From positions 186,001-250,000 of the forward strand of contig NZ_JAESVD010000001.1 in the NCBI RefSeq assembly GCF_016765635.1: a DNA stretch of 64,000 nt, written 5' to 3'. The position numbers were made by a program, and so were the translations under genes. Positions within the stretch are counted from its first letter, which is position 1. Each line of letters starts with the position of its first letter. The DNA is from Shewanella schlegeliana (GTDB taxonomy: Bacteria > Pseudomonadota > Gammaproteobacteria > Enterobacterales > Shewanellaceae). A model generated the notes under the pieces. The model ran no database searches. It worked only from the letters and a program-made list of their open reading frames with translations, and had not been told where the DNA came from. Positions 35,511-47,519 of this stretch are shown piece by piece.

Positions 35511-37994
35511 ATGAAGTCAGCTTATAGCGTTTTTTTTGCTTTTATATGGTCATTTTTCCTCATAGGTTGTGGTGGGGGCGGCAGTATCTCGACCGATCCA
35601 GACAACCCGAATCCGCCAGAGCCGACAGAGGTTGTTACTGTCACACTTTCAATTTCAAACACAGAATCCATTAAAGCTGAGGAACCAGCTGAAGTTACCG
35701 CAGTTGTTACCAGCTCTCTCAATGGCCCTTTGGCTGGAAAGCTTGTGACTTTTAAACTTGATAACGGTTCAATAGGAACCTTTGTCCCCGGTATTGGTAC
35801 AGATAAGACCGATGGTAATGGTACGGCTAAAGTCTTATTAGCCACTTCAAATGTTCCTGGTGCGGGCTCATTAACCGTGGAGGTCGCTGGATATAGTGAT
35901 GTGGTGTCTGAACCATTAGTTTTTGTCATGGAAGGTGACGGTGGTGAAGTGAGCAATGGCGCATCAATCGTTGTGTCATTAACAGATACCAATGGCGCAC
36001 CTATTGATGCTATTACGACAACGATACCAGGTAAGGTTACGGCAACAGTGAGTGGTATTAATAAACCCTCTATTGTGACCTTTGAAACAAGCATTGGTGA
36101 TCTTCCTATTAAATCTGCAGTAACTGATGAAAATGGTAAAGCAACGGTTGATATTTATGCTGGCAGTGCGCTGGGCGCAGGAGAAGTGACTGCTTCACTC
36201 TCAAGTGGTGAAGAGGGCAAAGCGGTCGTAGTCATTGGTGCAACAAATGTCGTAATGGGCAGTGGTACGCCTTTTGAAGAAGGTGTTGCAAATGTCAGTG
36301 TTGATGAACTAACCGCTGGCGGTACTGCAACAATCTCGGTTGCAATTCAAGATGAAAATGGTAATCCTTTTACTCAACCCGTCGATGTTAATTTTTCTTC
36401 AACCTGTTCAACTAAGTCAAGCCCCGAAGCTGAGATAAGCTCTCCTGTTCCTTCAGTCAATGGTGTCGCGACCACCACTTATTTAGCAAAGGGATGTAAA
36501 GGGGATGATGCGATTAATGTGACTGCTAATGCTGGGGGATTGAACTTAGCGGCAACAGCAACCATTAAAGTATTGGCCGCTGATGTAGGGAGTATCGTAT
36601 TTCTATCTGCTACCCCTCAAAATATCAGTATTCTAGGTACTGGCGGCGTAGAGTCATCAGTTGTTCAATTTAAGGTATTAGATACAAATAGTAACCCTGT
36701 TAGTAATCAAGCTGTGTCTTTTAAGCTCAACACCGATGTTGGTGGAATTAGTTTAGATCCTGAAACTGCAACAACTAACAATCAAGGTATTGCACAAACG
36801 GTGGTGAGAACGGGTACGGTTGCAACGTCAGTACGTGTAACTGGGACTGTAGTCGATTCTAATCCTGTCATTTCGAGTCAGTCGAGTGAGCTTGTGGTGT
36901 CTACAGGGATCCCAGATCAAGATAGCTTCTCGTTATCTGCTTCAGTATTAAATGCCGAAGGGTGGGATGTTGATGGAACAGAGGTTACTGTCACAGCTCG
37001 CTTGGCAGATGCATTTAACAACCCTGTACCGGACGGAACAACGATCTCATTTACCACCGAAGGTGGTTCAATTGAAGATGCTTGTCAGACTAAAAAAGGT
37101 GCTTGTAGCGTTATCTGGACGAGTCAACAAGCGAGGCCTGAAGGCTATCAGTTGATCAATGGTGCTGGAGTGATGGTTAACGATCCCATCGCGACTTTAT
37201 CTTTCGACTCTAATTTAGGTGTGTACGGTAACCATTACGGCCAAAAGTATGGCGGACGAGCGACAATTTCCGCTACGGCTATTGGTGAAGAGTCATTCCC
37301 TGATTTAAACGGTAACGGTCGTTTTGATGCCGATGAAGTGACGGCGTTTAGGACACAAACTGATGTAAGCGGCATGCTATTTGATTTAGATGATGCCTTC
37401 AATGATTACAATGAAGATGGCCTGTTTAACCCTCAGCAAGATAATGGTCAACTCGGTGGAGAGTTAGAAGAATTAATCGACTTTAACTCTAATGGTGTCT
37501 TTGATGTTAAAGATGGCAAATATAACGGGGTATTGTGCTCAGATCCGGTTCACGATGCCTGCGCCGATGGCGTGAGTGACTCTAAGTCTCTTTATGTTCG
37601 TGGCAGCTTGGTTATCGTGATGTCTGGTAGCTCGGCATTGGCTACAGACCCTGCTCGCGTATTAATTGTCGATAGTTATAGTGGCGCTAACGGTTCTTAT
37701 GATCAAAGTATCGATATTATCGGTAAGGCAACGGGCACTGTGTATTTCACCATCTCCGATTTGCATAATCAGCAGATGCCTGCAGGCTCTAAGGTTCGCT
37801 TTACTGCCAGCGCGGGTTCGGTTGTGAGCGGTTCTGAATACATATGGCCAAGTACCAATTATAATGGTGGACGTGAGTTTAGCGTGACGTTAAAGGGTGA
37901 GGATGAGCCAAACTCTGGGACATTCTTAGTCACCGTCGAAACACCTGGCGGAGTTAAAACTCAGGTGCTTTCATTACCTATCTCAATTAATTAG
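35511..37994 (+). CDS. Ig-like (BIG1-type) surface lipoprotein
   Basis: 827 residues. The lipoprotein signal FFLIGCGGGGS places the lipidated Cys near residue 20, followed by a Pro-rich spacer. Several invasin-like Ig domains (BIG1 type) run from about 40 to 580; they share the pattern of DANGNPV-like turns (DTNGAPI, DENGNPF, DTNSNPV, DAFNNPV) and TDENGKATV strands. An acidic region (about 600-690) rich in DxNxDG-like loops (DLNGNGRFDADE, DYNEDGLFNPQQ, DFNSNGVFDVKD) probably binds calcium. It is probably cell-surface exposed and structural or adhesive. It is transcribed alone and ends at a strong terminator. Confidence 0.85.
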   Translation: MKSAYSVFFAFIWSFFLIGCGGGGSISTDPDNPNPPEPTEVVTVTLSISNTESIKAEEPAEVTAVVTSSLNGPLAGKLVTFKLDNGSIGTFVPGIGTDKTDGNGTAKVLLATSNVPGAGSLTVEVAGYSDVVSEPLVFVMEGDGGEVSNGASIVVSLTDTNGAPIDAITTTIPGKVTATVSGINKPSIVTFETSIGDLPIKSAVTDENGKATVDIYAGSALGAGEVTASLSSGEEGKAVVVIGATNVVMGSGTPFEEGVANVSVDELTAGGTATISVAIQDENGNPFTQPVDVNFSSTCSTKSSPEAEISSPVPSVNGVATTTYLAKGCKGDDAINVTANAGGLNLAATATIKVLAADVGSIVFLSATPQNISILGTGGVESSVVQFKVLDTNSNPVSNQAVSFKLNTDVGGISLDPETATTNNQGIAQTVVRTGTVATSVRVTGTVVDSNPVISSQSSELVVSTGIPDQDSFSLSASVLNAEGWDVDGTEVTVTARLADAFNNPVPDGTTISFTTEGGSIEDACQTKKGACSVIWTSQQARPEGYQLINGAGVMVNDPIATLSFDSNLGVYGNHYGQKYGGRATISATAIGEESFPDLNGNGRFDADEVTAFRTQTDVSGMLFDLDDAFNDYNEDGLFNPQQDNGQLGGELEELIDFNSNGVFDVKDGKYNGVLCSDPVHDACADGVSDSKSLYVRGSLVIVMSGSSALATDPARVLIVDSYSGANGSYDQSIDIIGKATGTVYFTISDLHNQQMPAGSKVRFTASAGSVVSGSEYIWPSTNYNGGREFSVTLKGEDEPNSGTFLVTVETPGGVKTQVLSLPISIN

Positions 37995-38005
37995 TTAATT
38001 GCAGT

Positions 38006-38034
38006 AAAAAGCCCCGCAATGCGGGGCTTTTTTT
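38006..38034. terminator. Bidirectional terminator, Ig lipoprotein / astB
   Basis: AAAAAGCCCCGC, loop AAT, GCGGGGCTTTTTTT between two convergent genes. Confidence 0.92.
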
Positions 38035-38062
38035 ATGTTGTAAAGCGTACTTAATACAAGTG

Positions 38063-39400
38063 TTATCTTTGGAACTGATAAACACTACCTAACTTCATTA
38101 TCTGAGTTAGCTCATCGAGAGCCGTGCGTGACTCTATAACAAGCTGAGGGTCGGCAAGGTCGGCAACAGTTAAGCGATCGCGGTAATGCTTATCTACCCA
38201 CTGATTCAAGCGCGCAAACAGGGCATCATTCATTAAGGTATGCTGGTTAACTGCAGCAACTTCATCTTGGTTCATCGCCACGCGCAAACGCAAACATGCT
38301 GGACCGCCACCATTTTGCATGCTCTGCTTTACATCGAAGTAGAGCACCTGCTTAATTGGCGTGCCTAGGGTGACCAATTCATTGAGGTAAGCAAATACCG
38401 CCGGGTTCTCTTGACAGTTTGTCGGAGCGATAATGGCCATCTCACCAGAGGGCAAGGTCACGACTTGAGTGTTAAACAGGTAACTCTTTACCGCATCTTG
38501 AATCGCTACTTTCGAGGTCGGCACTTCAATAAAGTGGACCTCAGAGTCGCCAAACTTACGCTGAATCTCTGCTAATTTTTCCTGAGTATTTAAAAATGCC
38601 TGTTCGTGATAGAACAACACATTTTGGTTACCCACTGCAATCACATCGTTGTGAAACACGCCTTGGTCGATGACATCGGGGTTTTGTTGAATATAAACCG
38701 TGCCCTCATCATCTAATTGATGCAGGCGAGCCACAGCTTGTGAGGCCTCGAGTGTTTGACGAGCAGGGAATTTTTGTGGTTTTGGTGCCTGTGGGTTGGT
38801 GGCTTCTTGGCCATAGACAAAGAGCTCGACACCTGCATGGCCATATTCACTGCAAAGGCGAGTATGGTTTGCTGCACCTTCATCGCCAAAGCTGGCATGT
38901 TCTGGCAGATGTTGGTGATGTTTGAAAAAGCGACTATCGTTAAATGTAGCCTGAAGAATATTCCCTGTGGTCGTTGGTTCGATGCTGCGGTGTAGCTTAT
39001 CGACTAAGTTGGCTGGAGTGAAATGTAGCTTGCCATCATGGGTATCTGCACTCGGGGATACGGTGGCGGCGTTAGCGGTCCACATGCTGGATGCACTGCA
39101 GCAGGCGCGTAGTAACGCAGGCGCTTCTTTGGCGGCTTTATTAAGGATTGCAGCATCTGTGCCAGTAAAACCGATTCTACGCAGTGTGTGTAAGTCTGGG
39201 CGCTCTTGGGGAGCAAGCATTCCTTGAACTAAACCAAGCTCTGCAAGGGCCTTTGCTTTTTGGAGTCCTTGTTTTGCGGCGTCTTTAGGGCTTGAGGTTG
39301 CGGCGGCGTTGTTTAAAGAGGCGACGTTTCCAAATGATAAACCTGCGTAATTATGCGTTGGCCCAACGAGTCCGTCGAAGTTCGCTTCAAAGTGCTTCAT
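38063..39400 (-). CDS. astB: N-succinylarginine dihydrolase
   Basis: 445 residues, as in E. coli AstB (447). It converts N2-succinylarginine to succinylornithine, CO2 and ammonia in the AST arginine-degradation pathway. [20 protein letters not shown] at the N-terminus, a central [10 protein letters not shown] block and the [14 protein letters not shown] segment that carries the catalytic Cys are present. The other ast genes are not in this window, so astB stands alone here. A TGCAT-CGAA-ATGCA palindrome about 125 bp upstream could be an ArgR half-match. Confidence 0.95.
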   Translation of the reverse strand: MKHFEANFDGLVGPTHNYAGLSFGNVASLNNAAATSSPKDAAKQGLQKAKALAELGLVQGMLAPQERPDLHTLRRIGFTGTDAAILNKAAKEAPALLRACCSASSMWTANAATVSPSADTHDGKLHFTPANLVDKLHRSIEPTTTGNILQATFNDSRFFKHHQHLPEHASFGDEGAANHTRLCSEYGHAGVELFVYGQEATNPQAPKPQKFPARQTLEASQAVARLHQLDDEGTVYIQQNPDVIDQGVFHNDVIAVGNQNVLFYHEQAFLNTQEKLAEIQRKFGDSEVHFIEVPTSKVAIQDAVKSYLFNTQVVTLPSGEMAIIAPTNCQENPAVFAYLNELVTLGTPIKQVLYFDVKQSMQNGGGPACLRLRVAMNQDEVAAVNQHTLMNDALFARLNQWVDKHYRDRLTVADLADPQLVIESRTALDELTQIMKLGSVYQFQR

Positions 39401-39738
39401 GCTTCTTTATCCTTAAGGGTAGCTCAGGTGTGTTATCTTTCTCTGAGTTGTAATTATTACGGCCAGTATACTTAAGCGCAGGTGCTTCACAAGCGAGTAA
39501 AAATTGATGAAAACAGTAAATTTGCATCGAAATGCACAACTAATACTTGCTTGATGACTAATAATGAAATATTTATTTTTAAATACGCACTATATTTTTT
39601 CACATTTATTTCAAAAATGGTTAAAAATTGGTACTCCAGTACAAATAAAAGAGGGATTAGCTTGAAACTCTTTACACAACCCTCTATATATGGAGCCAAT
39701 TTTTCCGTTTTCTGAGACTCGTTGGCGCAAATTAATCT
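39401..39738. promoter_or_regulatory. Divergent intergenic region astB / topA
   Basis: This AT-rich, 338-bp region has no believable gene; short frames on both strands are compositional. A 14-bp palindrome TGCAT-CGAA-ATGCA at 39523-39536 resembles an ARG box (TGAAT-N4-ATTCA, 8 of 10) and might bind ArgR for astB, but no paired second box was found. The topA start has only a weak ribosome binding site. Confidence 0.35.
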
Positions 39739-42438
39739 ATGGGTAAATCGCTAGTAATCGTCGAATCACCGGCCAAAGCCAAGACTATTAATAAATATCT
39801 AGGCAAAGATTTCATCGTTAAGTCGAGCGTAGGTCACATCCGTGATCTGCCTACATCATCGAGTTCAGACGCAAAAGTTGTCAGTAAGACAGCTGCTGAA
39901 GTCAAACAGATGTCTCCCGAGGAGAAGGCTGAGTATAAGAGTTTAAAAGCGAAGCAAGCGCTAGTTGCCCGCATGGGGGTGGATCCTGAAAAAGGCTGGA
40001 AAGCCAAATACCAAACCCTACCCGGCAAAGAGAAAGTGGTTAAAGAATTGCAAACTCTGGCAGCGTCTGCTGACCATATCTATCTCGCAACCGATTTGGA
40101 TAGAGAGGGAGAAGCAATTGCTTGGCACTTACAACAAGTGATTGGTGGTGACGAGTCTCGTTATCAACGTGTGGTGTTTAACGAGATCACTAAGACCGCG
40201 ATTCAAGATGCATTTAGCCAGCCATCTGTGCTCGATACCAACATGGTTAACGCACAACAAGCACGCCGTTTCCTAGACCGCGTTGTGGGCTTTATGGTTT
40301 CGCCATTGCTATGGAAAAAAGTGGCACGTGGCTTGTCAGCTGGCCGCGTACAGTCTGTTGCCGTTCGCTTGGTCGTCGAACGTGAAAGTGAAATTAAAGC
40401 TTTTGTGCCAGAAGAGTTCTGGGATGTTCATGCCGAATTAAATACCTTAACCGATGATCTGTTAAGAATGCAGGTGGTTAAGTTCCAAGGCAAAGCGTTC
40501 AATCCTGTAAATGAGATTGAAGCGCATACAGCAGTCAGCCAACTATCTCAGTCAAGTTTTGTGGTTGCTGCTCGTGAAGACAGAGCGACATCAAGCAAAC
40601 CATCGGCACCGTATATCACATCGACTCTACAACAAGCCGCGAGCACGCGTTTAGGCTTTGGTGTAAAAAAGACCATGATGATGGCGCAGCGCTTATATGA
40701 AGCGGGTCACATTACCTATATGCGTACCGACTCGACCAACTTAAGCCAAGAAGCGCTCGATAGTGTACGCGACATGATTGGTAAAGAGTACGGTGACAAG
40801 TATCTGCCGGAGTCACCAATTCGTTATGGTAGCAAAGAGGGCGCACAAGAGGCTCACGAAGCGATTCGTCCTTCAAATGTGAAAGTTAGCGCCGCTTCTC
40901 TTTCAGACATGGAGCGTGACGCACAGCGCCTTTATGAGCTTATTTGGCGTCAGTTTGTTTCTTGTCAGATGACTCCTGCAAAATACGATGCAACGCGTTT
41001 GACGGTAAAAGCGGGCGATTATGAACTTAAAGCCACTGGTCGTACGTTGCGTTTCGATGGTTGGACGCGCGTTCAAACCGCGATTAAGAAGAAAAACGAA
41101 GAAGACAATACTCTGCCATATGTGGCACAAGGTGATGCAGTTACGCTAAAAGAGTTACAGCCTAAGCAGCACTTCACTAAACCGCCAGCGCGTTATAGTG
41201 AAGCTTCTCTAGTCAAAGAGTTAGAAAAACGTGGCATTGGTCGCCCATCGACTTATGCGACGATTATTTCAACGATTCAAGATCGTGGTTACGTCAAAGT
41301 TGATAACCGTCGCTTCTTCGCTGAGAAAATGGGTGAGATTGTCAGTGACAGCTTAGTCGGTAGCTTTGAAGATCTGATGAGTTATGATTTCACTGCGAGC
41401 ATGGAGCAAACATTAGATGATGTCGCTCAGGGTAAGCTTGATTGGAAGAAAGTACTCGATGGTTTCTACAAAGACTTTACTAAACAGTTAGAGCATGCAG
41501 AATTGCCGCCTGAAGAGGGCGGTATGCGCCCGAACGAGATGGTAATAACCGAAGATATCAAGTGTCCAACTTGTGGTCGCCCAATGGGGATCCGCACCGG
41601 GACAACGGGTGTATTCCTAGGTTGTTCTGGATATGCTTTACCACCCAAAGAGCGTTGTAAAACCACGATTAACTTAACGCCAGGTGAAGAGGCGATAAGT
41701 GAACATGGTGAAGATGCAGAGACTGAAGCATTAAGAGCTAAACACAGATGTGGCGTTTGTGGCACTGCGATGGATAGCTACTTAATCGATGAGAAGCGTA
41801 AGCTACATGTATGTGGTAACAACCCAACGTGTAATGGCTACGAGGTCGAAGCGGGTCAATTTAAGATCAAAGGTTACGAAGGTCCAATTATTGAGTGCGA
41901 TCGTTGTGGTAACGACATGGAACTTAAAAATGGCCGTTTTGGTAAGTATTTTGGCTGTACTAATTCTGAGTGTAAGAATACCCGCAAGCTGCTAAAGAGT
42001 GGCGAAGCGGCGCCGCCAAAAGAAGATCCAATTCACTTACCAGAACTTAAGTGTACCAAGTCCGATGCGTACTTCGTACTAAGAGATGGCGCTGCGGGGA
42101 TTTTCCTTGCGGCAAGTACTTTCCCTAAGTCACGGGAAACACGTGGGCCACTAGTTGAAGAACTCATTAAATACCGTGAACTGCTATGGCCTAAGTATCA
42201 GTACCTAGCCGATGCGCCAGTGGCTGACGATGACGGTAACCTAGCATCTGTACGCTTTAGTCGTAAGACGAAAGAGCAGTATGTGGCAACTGACATCGAT
42301 GGCAAAGCAACGGGTTGGAATGCTAAGTATGTAGATGGTAAGTGGGTGACAGAATCTAAAGCTAAGCCAAAACCAAAGGCAAAACCAAAGGCAAAAGCAA
42401 AAGCTAAGCCAAAAGCTAAGGTGAAAAAAGCCGAGTAA
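39739..42438 (+). CDS. topA: DNA topoisomerase I
   Basis: 899 residues; relaxes negative supercoils. Toprim domain with [17 protein letters not shown] and [15 protein letters not shown], then the catalytic region with the active-site Tyr (about residue 327) in [12 protein letters not shown]. Three C4 zinc fingers follow: [13 protein letters not shown] with [22 protein letters not shown] with CGNNPTC, and [10 protein letters not shown] with CTNSEC. The last about 35 residues are a lysine/proline tail ([19 protein letters not shown]), giving a basic DNA-binding end. It is followed by a strong terminator. Confidence 0.97.
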   Translation: MGKSLVIVESPAKAKTINKYLGKDFIVKSSVGHIRDLPTSSSSDAKVVSKTAAEVKQMSPEEKAEYKSLKAKQALVARMGVDPEKGWKAKYQTLPGKEKVVKELQTLAASADHIYLATDLDREGEAIAWHLQQVIGGDESRYQRVVFNEITKTAIQDAFSQPSVLDTNMVNAQQARRFLDRVVGFMVSPLLWKKVARGLSAGRVQSVAVRLVVERESEIKAFVPEEFWDVHAELNTLTDDLLRMQVVKFQGKAFNPVNEIEAHTAVSQLSQSSFVVAAREDRATSSKPSAPYITSTLQQAASTRLGFGVKKTMMMAQRLYEAGHITYMRTDSTNLSQEALDSVRDMIGKEYGDKYLPESPIRYGSKEGAQEAHEAIRPSNVKVSAASLSDMERDAQRLYELIWRQFVSCQMTPAKYDATRLTVKAGDYELKATGRTLRFDGWTRVQTAIKKKNEEDNTLPYVAQGDAVTLKELQPKQHFTKPPARYSEASLVKELEKRGIGRPSTYATIISTIQDRGYVKVDNRRFFAEKMGEIVSDSLVGSFEDLMSYDFTASMEQTLDDVAQGKLDWKKVLDGFYKDFTKQLEHAELPPEEGGMRPNEMVITEDIKCPTCGRPMGIRTGTTGVFLGCSGYALPPKERCKTTINLTPGEEAISEHGEDAETEALRAKHRCGVCGTAMDSYLIDEKRKLHVCGNNPTCNGYEVEAGQFKIKGYEGPIIECDRCGNDMELKNGRFGKYFGCTNSECKNTRKLLKSGEAAPPKEDPIHLPELKCTKSDAYFVLRDGAAGIFLAASTFPKSRETRGPLVEELIKYRELLWPKYQYLADAPVADDDGNLASVRFSRKTKEQYVATDIDGKATGWNAKYVDGKWVTESKAKPKPKAKPKAKAKAKPKAKVKKAE

Positions 42439-42467
42439 TCGACTCTTTTTCATTAAAAGTCAGCCAT

Positions 42468-42497
42468 AAAAAAGCCCCGATTTATCGGGGCTTTTTT
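42468..42497. terminator. Rho-independent terminator after topA
   Basis: AAAAAAGCCCCGAT and ATCGGGGCTTTTTT stem with a very short loop; the A and T runs on both sides could serve the convergent gene as well. Confidence 0.9.
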
Positions 42498-42609
42498 ATT
42501 TTAAATTTTAAATGGTGTTTCGTTTTAAGAGCTAAGTTAACTGTTTAGATACTTACCTTAATGAAACCGTGATATTAGCCAGTAGGTAACATAAAGTGAA
42601 TGCTTCGAA

Positions 42610-43386
42610 TTACCATTTCTTCTTAGGCTGGAATAAGACATCGATATCATCGTCTTCGGGTTTAGACTTGGCTAAAACTGGATGCGCACTTTTTTGAGCA
42701 CCAGTGATCTCCTCAAGCATGGCCTTTGCTTCTTCTACCTTATGGGCGATAAAGGGATCATTTGGCGTCTGAGCCTTAATCGTATGTAGTGTTGCTAAAG
42801 CCTTAGTAACCATCTGTTTAGCAGAGCCATACTGCTTCATAAAGCAGGCAGCTCTACCTCTTCCTAGCATAGAGTCAACATTGATGCGTAACTGTAAGCT
42901 ATCGATACGCTGCTCTTCTTGGCTAAAAATGCTCGGATCAACTTTGCCTTTATTATGTTCAGCTCGCAAAATCGCTTTTAATTTTTTTAGCGTTTGCACA
43001 AGGGTGAGGATCTGTCGGTCACTGTCTGGTAAACGAAATAGCTCTATAGCGGGCGAAGGTTTGGGGGCTGACTGTAGTGCCTGGATCTGACCACGTAAAT
43101 CAATTAAACGGCGCTCGAAATCGCTACTTTGATTACGAGCGATTGGAAGAGCACCGGTCAGCGCGTCTTCAACTCTTCGGTAGAGCATTAGAATAAGATC
43201 TGATGAGCAAGGAAATAGCCCCGTGTTCGATAAAACTTCTTCGGTTTCATCGATTACAGCCCGGTGGCGTGCAAGTTCATTGCGCCGCTCCGCTTCTACG
43301 CGTGCTTTTTGTTGCTGAACGATGCTAATTCCAATTACTAGCAGTAAAAGGGTGCCGAGCAAGATCAAGACAGAAGCAAATATCAT
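42610..43386 (-). CDS. Membrane-anchored coiled-coil protein of unknown function
   Basis: 258 residues. One N-terminal span (about 3-23, ASVLILLGTLLLLVIGISIV) is followed by a basic, helical, cytoplasmic-looking body with coiled-coil character (about 25-120) and a TPR-like pair of helices (about 175-235). It ends in an acidic patch and a basic tail (DDDIDVLFQPKKKW). No family function is recognised. It lies convergent to topA and divergent from cysB, so neighbours give no clue. Confidence 0.7.
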   Translation of the reverse strand: MIFASVLILLGTLLLLVIGISIVQQQKARVEAERRNELARHRAVIDETEEVLSNTGLFPCSSDLILMLYRRVEDALTGALPIARNQSSDFERRLIDLRGQIQALQSAPKPSPAIELFRLPDSDRQILTLVQTLKKLKAILRAEHNKGKVDPSIFSQEEQRIDSLQLRINVDSMLGRGRAACFMKQYGSAKQMVTKALATLHTIKAQTPNDPFIAHKVEEAKAMLEEITGAQKSAHPVLAKSKPEDDDIDVLFQPKKKW

Positions 43387-43609
43387 AGCAAAACCAATAA
43401 ATTTACAATTCGACTAATGCTACTATAAATCAACATTCTAGGGTAGTAATCTTCATCATGGATTCTCTAGAAGTGCTTCGCAGAGGTTGACTATTGTGCT
43501 ATATTCCATTTGATTTAATTATAGCGATGTACTATAACCAATAATTATACTCGAATGCATCATTACTTAACTATTAGACGGGGTCTGTGCCTGCCCATTG
43601 GAAGGATAA

Positions 43610-44587
<978 letters not shown>

Positions 44588-44600
44588 GCTTGTTTCTAAT

Positions 44601-44630
44601 AAAAAAACCTCGCATAAGCGAGGTTTTTTA
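44601..44630. terminator. Bidirectional terminator cysB / sdaA
   Basis: AAAAAAACCTCGC, loop ATAA, GCGAGGTTTTTTATTTT, between convergent genes. Confidence 0.92.
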
Positions 44631-44672
44631 TTTTATGGCGATAGACTCAGTCAGTAATGATAAAAGTCGAGG

Positions 44673-46049
44673 TTAACATTCAACAATATTAACGGCTAAG
44701 CCACCTTTAGCTGTCTCTTTATATTTACTGCGCATATCTTTGCCAGTATCCATCATGGTCTTAATCACCTTATCGAGTGATACCTTGTGATTACCGTCAC
44801 CGCGCATCGCCATACGTGAGGCATTGATGGCTTTGACTGCACCCATGGCATTGCGTTCGATACATGGCACCTGCACAAGACCGCCAACCGGATCACAAGT
44901 GAGACCGAGGTTATGCTCCATACCTATTTCTGCGGCATTTTCTACATGTTCTACCGTGCCGCCCATGATTTCAGTGAGTCCAGCTGCAGCCATTGAACAG
45001 GCTACGCCGACTTCTCCTTGGCAACCAACCTCGGCACCAGAGATTGAAGCATTCTTCTTATAAAGAATACCAATGGCTGCGGCTGTTAGTAGATAGCGGC
45101 TACAAACGTCTTGGTCAACTTCTTGAACGAACATGTCGTAATAACATAATACCGCTGGAATGATGCCTGCTGCGCCGTTTGTCGGTGCGGTAACCACGCG
45201 ATCGCCAGCTGCATTTTGCTCATTAACTGACAGGGCAAATAGATCGACCCAATCCATTGCGGTCAGTGGGTCGACGCAGTTTTTGCCTTCGGCTTTAAGG
45301 CGGCGGTAGAGTGAAGGTGCGCGGCGTCGAAGCTTTAGCCCACCGGGAAGAATGCCTTCTTTTTGATAACCACGCTCGACACAGGTCTTCATGGTTTGCC
45401 AAATCTCCCATAAACGGTCATTGATGTCATCGGCCTCGGCAATGCTAAGCTCATTAGCCATCATGAGGGATGAGATGCTATAGCCGTTTTCGGTGCACAG
45501 CTCAAGCAGTTGTTGAGCGGAATTAAAATCAAAAGGGGCTGACTTAATCGGTGCTGCGGGTGATGCATCTTGAGCTTGAATTTCATCCTCATCAAGAATA
45601 AAGCCACCACCGACCGAGTAATAGGTACGGTCATAGATGCATGCACCGTCTTTATAGGCATATAGAGTCATCGCATTAGCGTGAGCGGGTAGGCTTTTAC
45701 GTCTGTGATAGGTAATGCCGTTTGCGCGGGTAAAGAGCACTTCACGTCCAGTTGCAAGCGTGAGTTTTTCGGTACCCTTAACTTGCTCTAAAATGGCATC
45801 GATGCTGTCGGTGTCAACCGTTTCTGGTGCTTCTCCCATCAGGCCAAGGATCACCGCTTTGCCAGTGCCGTGGCCAACTCCAGTTTGTCCTAAAGAGCCA
45901 AACAGTTCAGAACGTAATTCATCAATCTTGTCGATGAGATTTAATTCTTGTAGTTGCTCAATAAAAACGTTTCCCGCTTTCATTGGCCCCACAGTATGAG
46001 AACTTGACGGGCCGATGCCGATTTTGAACATGTCGAATACACTAATCAT
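44673..46049 (-). CDS. sdaA: L-serine ammonia-lyase, iron-sulfur type
   Basis: 458 residues; deaminates L-serine to pyruvate. This is the single-chain [4Fe-4S] type: the beta domain starts with [20 protein letters not shown] and the alpha domain carries the cluster cysteines, including [19 protein letters not shown]. Length equals that of E. coli SdaA/SdaB (about 454). It is transcribed alone, divergent from nagZ. The 391-bp upstream gap holds both promoters. Confidence 0.95.
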   Translation of the reverse strand: MISVFDMFKIGIGPSSSHTVGPMKAGNVFIEQLQELNLIDKIDELRSELFGSLGQTGVGHGTGKAVILGLMGEAPETVDTDSIDAILEQVKGTEKLTLATGREVLFTRANGITYHRRKSLPAHANAMTLYAYKDGACIYDRTYYSVGGGFILDEDEIQAQDASPAAPIKSAPFDFNSAQQLLELCTENGYSISSLMMANELSIAEADDINDRLWEIWQTMKTCVERGYQKEGILPGGLKLRRRAPSLYRRLKAEGKNCVDPLTAMDWVDLFALSVNEQNAAGDRVVTAPTNGAAGIIPAVLCYYDMFVQEVDQDVCSRYLLTAAAIGILYKKNASISGAEVGCQGEVGVACSMAAAGLTEIMGGTVEHVENAAEIGMEHNLGLTCDPVGGLVQVPCIERNAMGAVKAINASRMAMRGDGNHKVSLDKVIKTMMDTGKDMRSKYKETAKGGLAVNIVEC

Positions 46050-46440
46050 GCTAAACCTTAATTACTCTAGTCGTTATAGTTATGACCAATCCCACTAAGA
46101 GAGCCAGCAATGGAGCTATGCCCATAATCTTGGTATATTTCACTTATTGAGCGTGAAAATACTATGCTTGATGTTAATCTTAGTCGTTTGAATTAATTGG
46201 TGTTAAAAAGTATCCCATACTTTAGCTTTTTCTCGATCATTAGTTTTTTGTATGCAATTTCTACACATTAGATAATCTAACTGTAATTTGGTTGCTGTAA
46301 TGCTGTATTTTTGTGTTTAAAGTTGCACTAGTTATTGTTTAACATGAGTTTATTTAAGGTTTGACTGTTCAAATCATAGCGGGCTTTCTTTAAGCTTTGC
46401 TAGGTTAGATCTTTAAGGTATTAAAAATTTAGAGGGTTAT
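46050..46440. promoter_or_regulatory. Divergent intergenic region sdaA / nagZ
   Basis: 391 AT-rich bases without a gene. It must contain promoters for both flanking genes. A TTGACT-like element is present near 46361 on the plus strand and a GAGGGT ribosome binding site lies before nagZ. No recognisable operator was found. Confidence 0.4.
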
Positions 46441-47448
46441 ATGAGTTATTTGATGTTAGATATTGAGTCAACGGAGCTGAGTGCTACGGAATCATCGCAG
46501 TTAACTCACCCTATGATAGGCGGCTTGATTCTATTTAGTCGCAATTATGTCAGCCGTACTCAACTAATTACCCTCATTAAATCGATTCGTGCAATTCGTC
46601 CCGATATCTTGATTGCTGTCGATCATGAGGGTGGCCGAGTGCAACGTTTTCGGGATGGTTTTACTGTCTTGCCTGCCATGGGAGATATTCTTCCTGCAGC
46701 AAAAGGGGATATGGCACAGGCAAAGCTTTGGGCTACTGAGCTCGGTTACTTAATGGCAATCGAGCTGCTTGCGGTTGATATTGACTTAAGTTTCGCACCT
46801 GTATTGGATTTAAATGGTGTTAGCCAAGTGATCGGTACCAGAAGCTTTAGTCCCGACAAGTGGGAAGTGTCTGAGCTGGCCAGCGCTTTTATTGATGGTA
46901 TGGAGCAAGCGGGTATGTGCGCAGTGGGTAAGCACTTCCCAGGGCACGGCAGCGTAGAAGCGGACTCTCATATTGCTAAGCCCATTGATGAGCGTACACA
47001 AGATGAGATTTTTGCTAATGATATGCAGCCCTTCAAGACCTTAATTGCTAAAGAGCGTTTACAGGGCATTATGCCGGCGCACGTGATTTATCCAAAGGTT
47101 GACAGTCAGCCTGCAGGCTTTTCTCCTTTTTGGCTGCAAGAAGTACTACGCAAACAGCTAGCCTTCAATGGGGTGATTTTCTCCGATGATCTGGGTATGA
47201 AGGGCGCCGCCGTTGCTGGCGGTTATACGGCTAGAGCGCAAGCTGCACTTGATGCGGGATGTAATATGATTTTAGTTTGTAACGACAGCGAAGGCGCTAC
47301 CGAGGTGCTAAACGGTGTGGATTGGCCGACAGATAATAACCGCCTGAATGCTAATTTATTGAAACCCGATCAGAAGAGAGTCGTTAAAGCCCTTGATGAT
47401 AATGAGCGTTGGGAACGCGCCAAAGCCATTGCCCAAATTTTGATTTAG
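46441..47448 (+). CDS. nagZ: Beta-N-acetylglucosaminidase NagZ
   Basis: 335 residues, a glycoside hydrolase family 3 enzyme of the cytoplasm that removes GlcNAc from muropeptides during peptidoglycan recycling. VDHEGGRVQRFRDGFT, the KHFPGHGSVEADSH loop with the catalytic His, and the nucleophile Asp in IFSDDLGMKGA are clear. It is followed 71 bp later by ycfP, the same pair as in E. coli. Confidence 0.95.
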   Translation: MSYLMLDIESTELSATESSQLTHPMIGGLILFSRNYVSRTQLITLIKSIRAIRPDILIAVDHEGGRVQRFRDGFTVLPAMGDILPAAKGDMAQAKLWATELGYLMAIELLAVDIDLSFAPVLDLNGVSQVIGTRSFSPDKWEVSELASAFIDGMEQAGMCAVGKHFPGHGSVEADSHIAKPIDERTQDEIFANDMQPFKTLIAKERLQGIMPAHVIYPKVDSQPAGFSPFWLQEVLRKQLAFNGVIFSDDLGMKGAAVAGGYTARAQAALDAGCNMILVCNDSEGATEVLNGVDWPTDNNRLNANLLKPDQKRVVKALDDNERWERAKAIAQILI

Positions 47449-47519
47449 CGCAAAACTGATACAAGTTCAGCTTGCTAAGTTAGCAGTTGATTATATAAAT
47501 AATTTTTTGGAGGACGAGA

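Noticed and set aside
39523..39536. TGCAT-CGAA-ATGCA as an ArgR operator for astB
   Set aside because: Eight of ten positions match an ARG box, but the usual paired box is missing; kept only as a note in the intergenic entry.
39482..39715. Small frames on both strands upstream of topA
   Set aside because: Both are low-complexity AT-rich translations that overlap each other; the region looks like a promoter.
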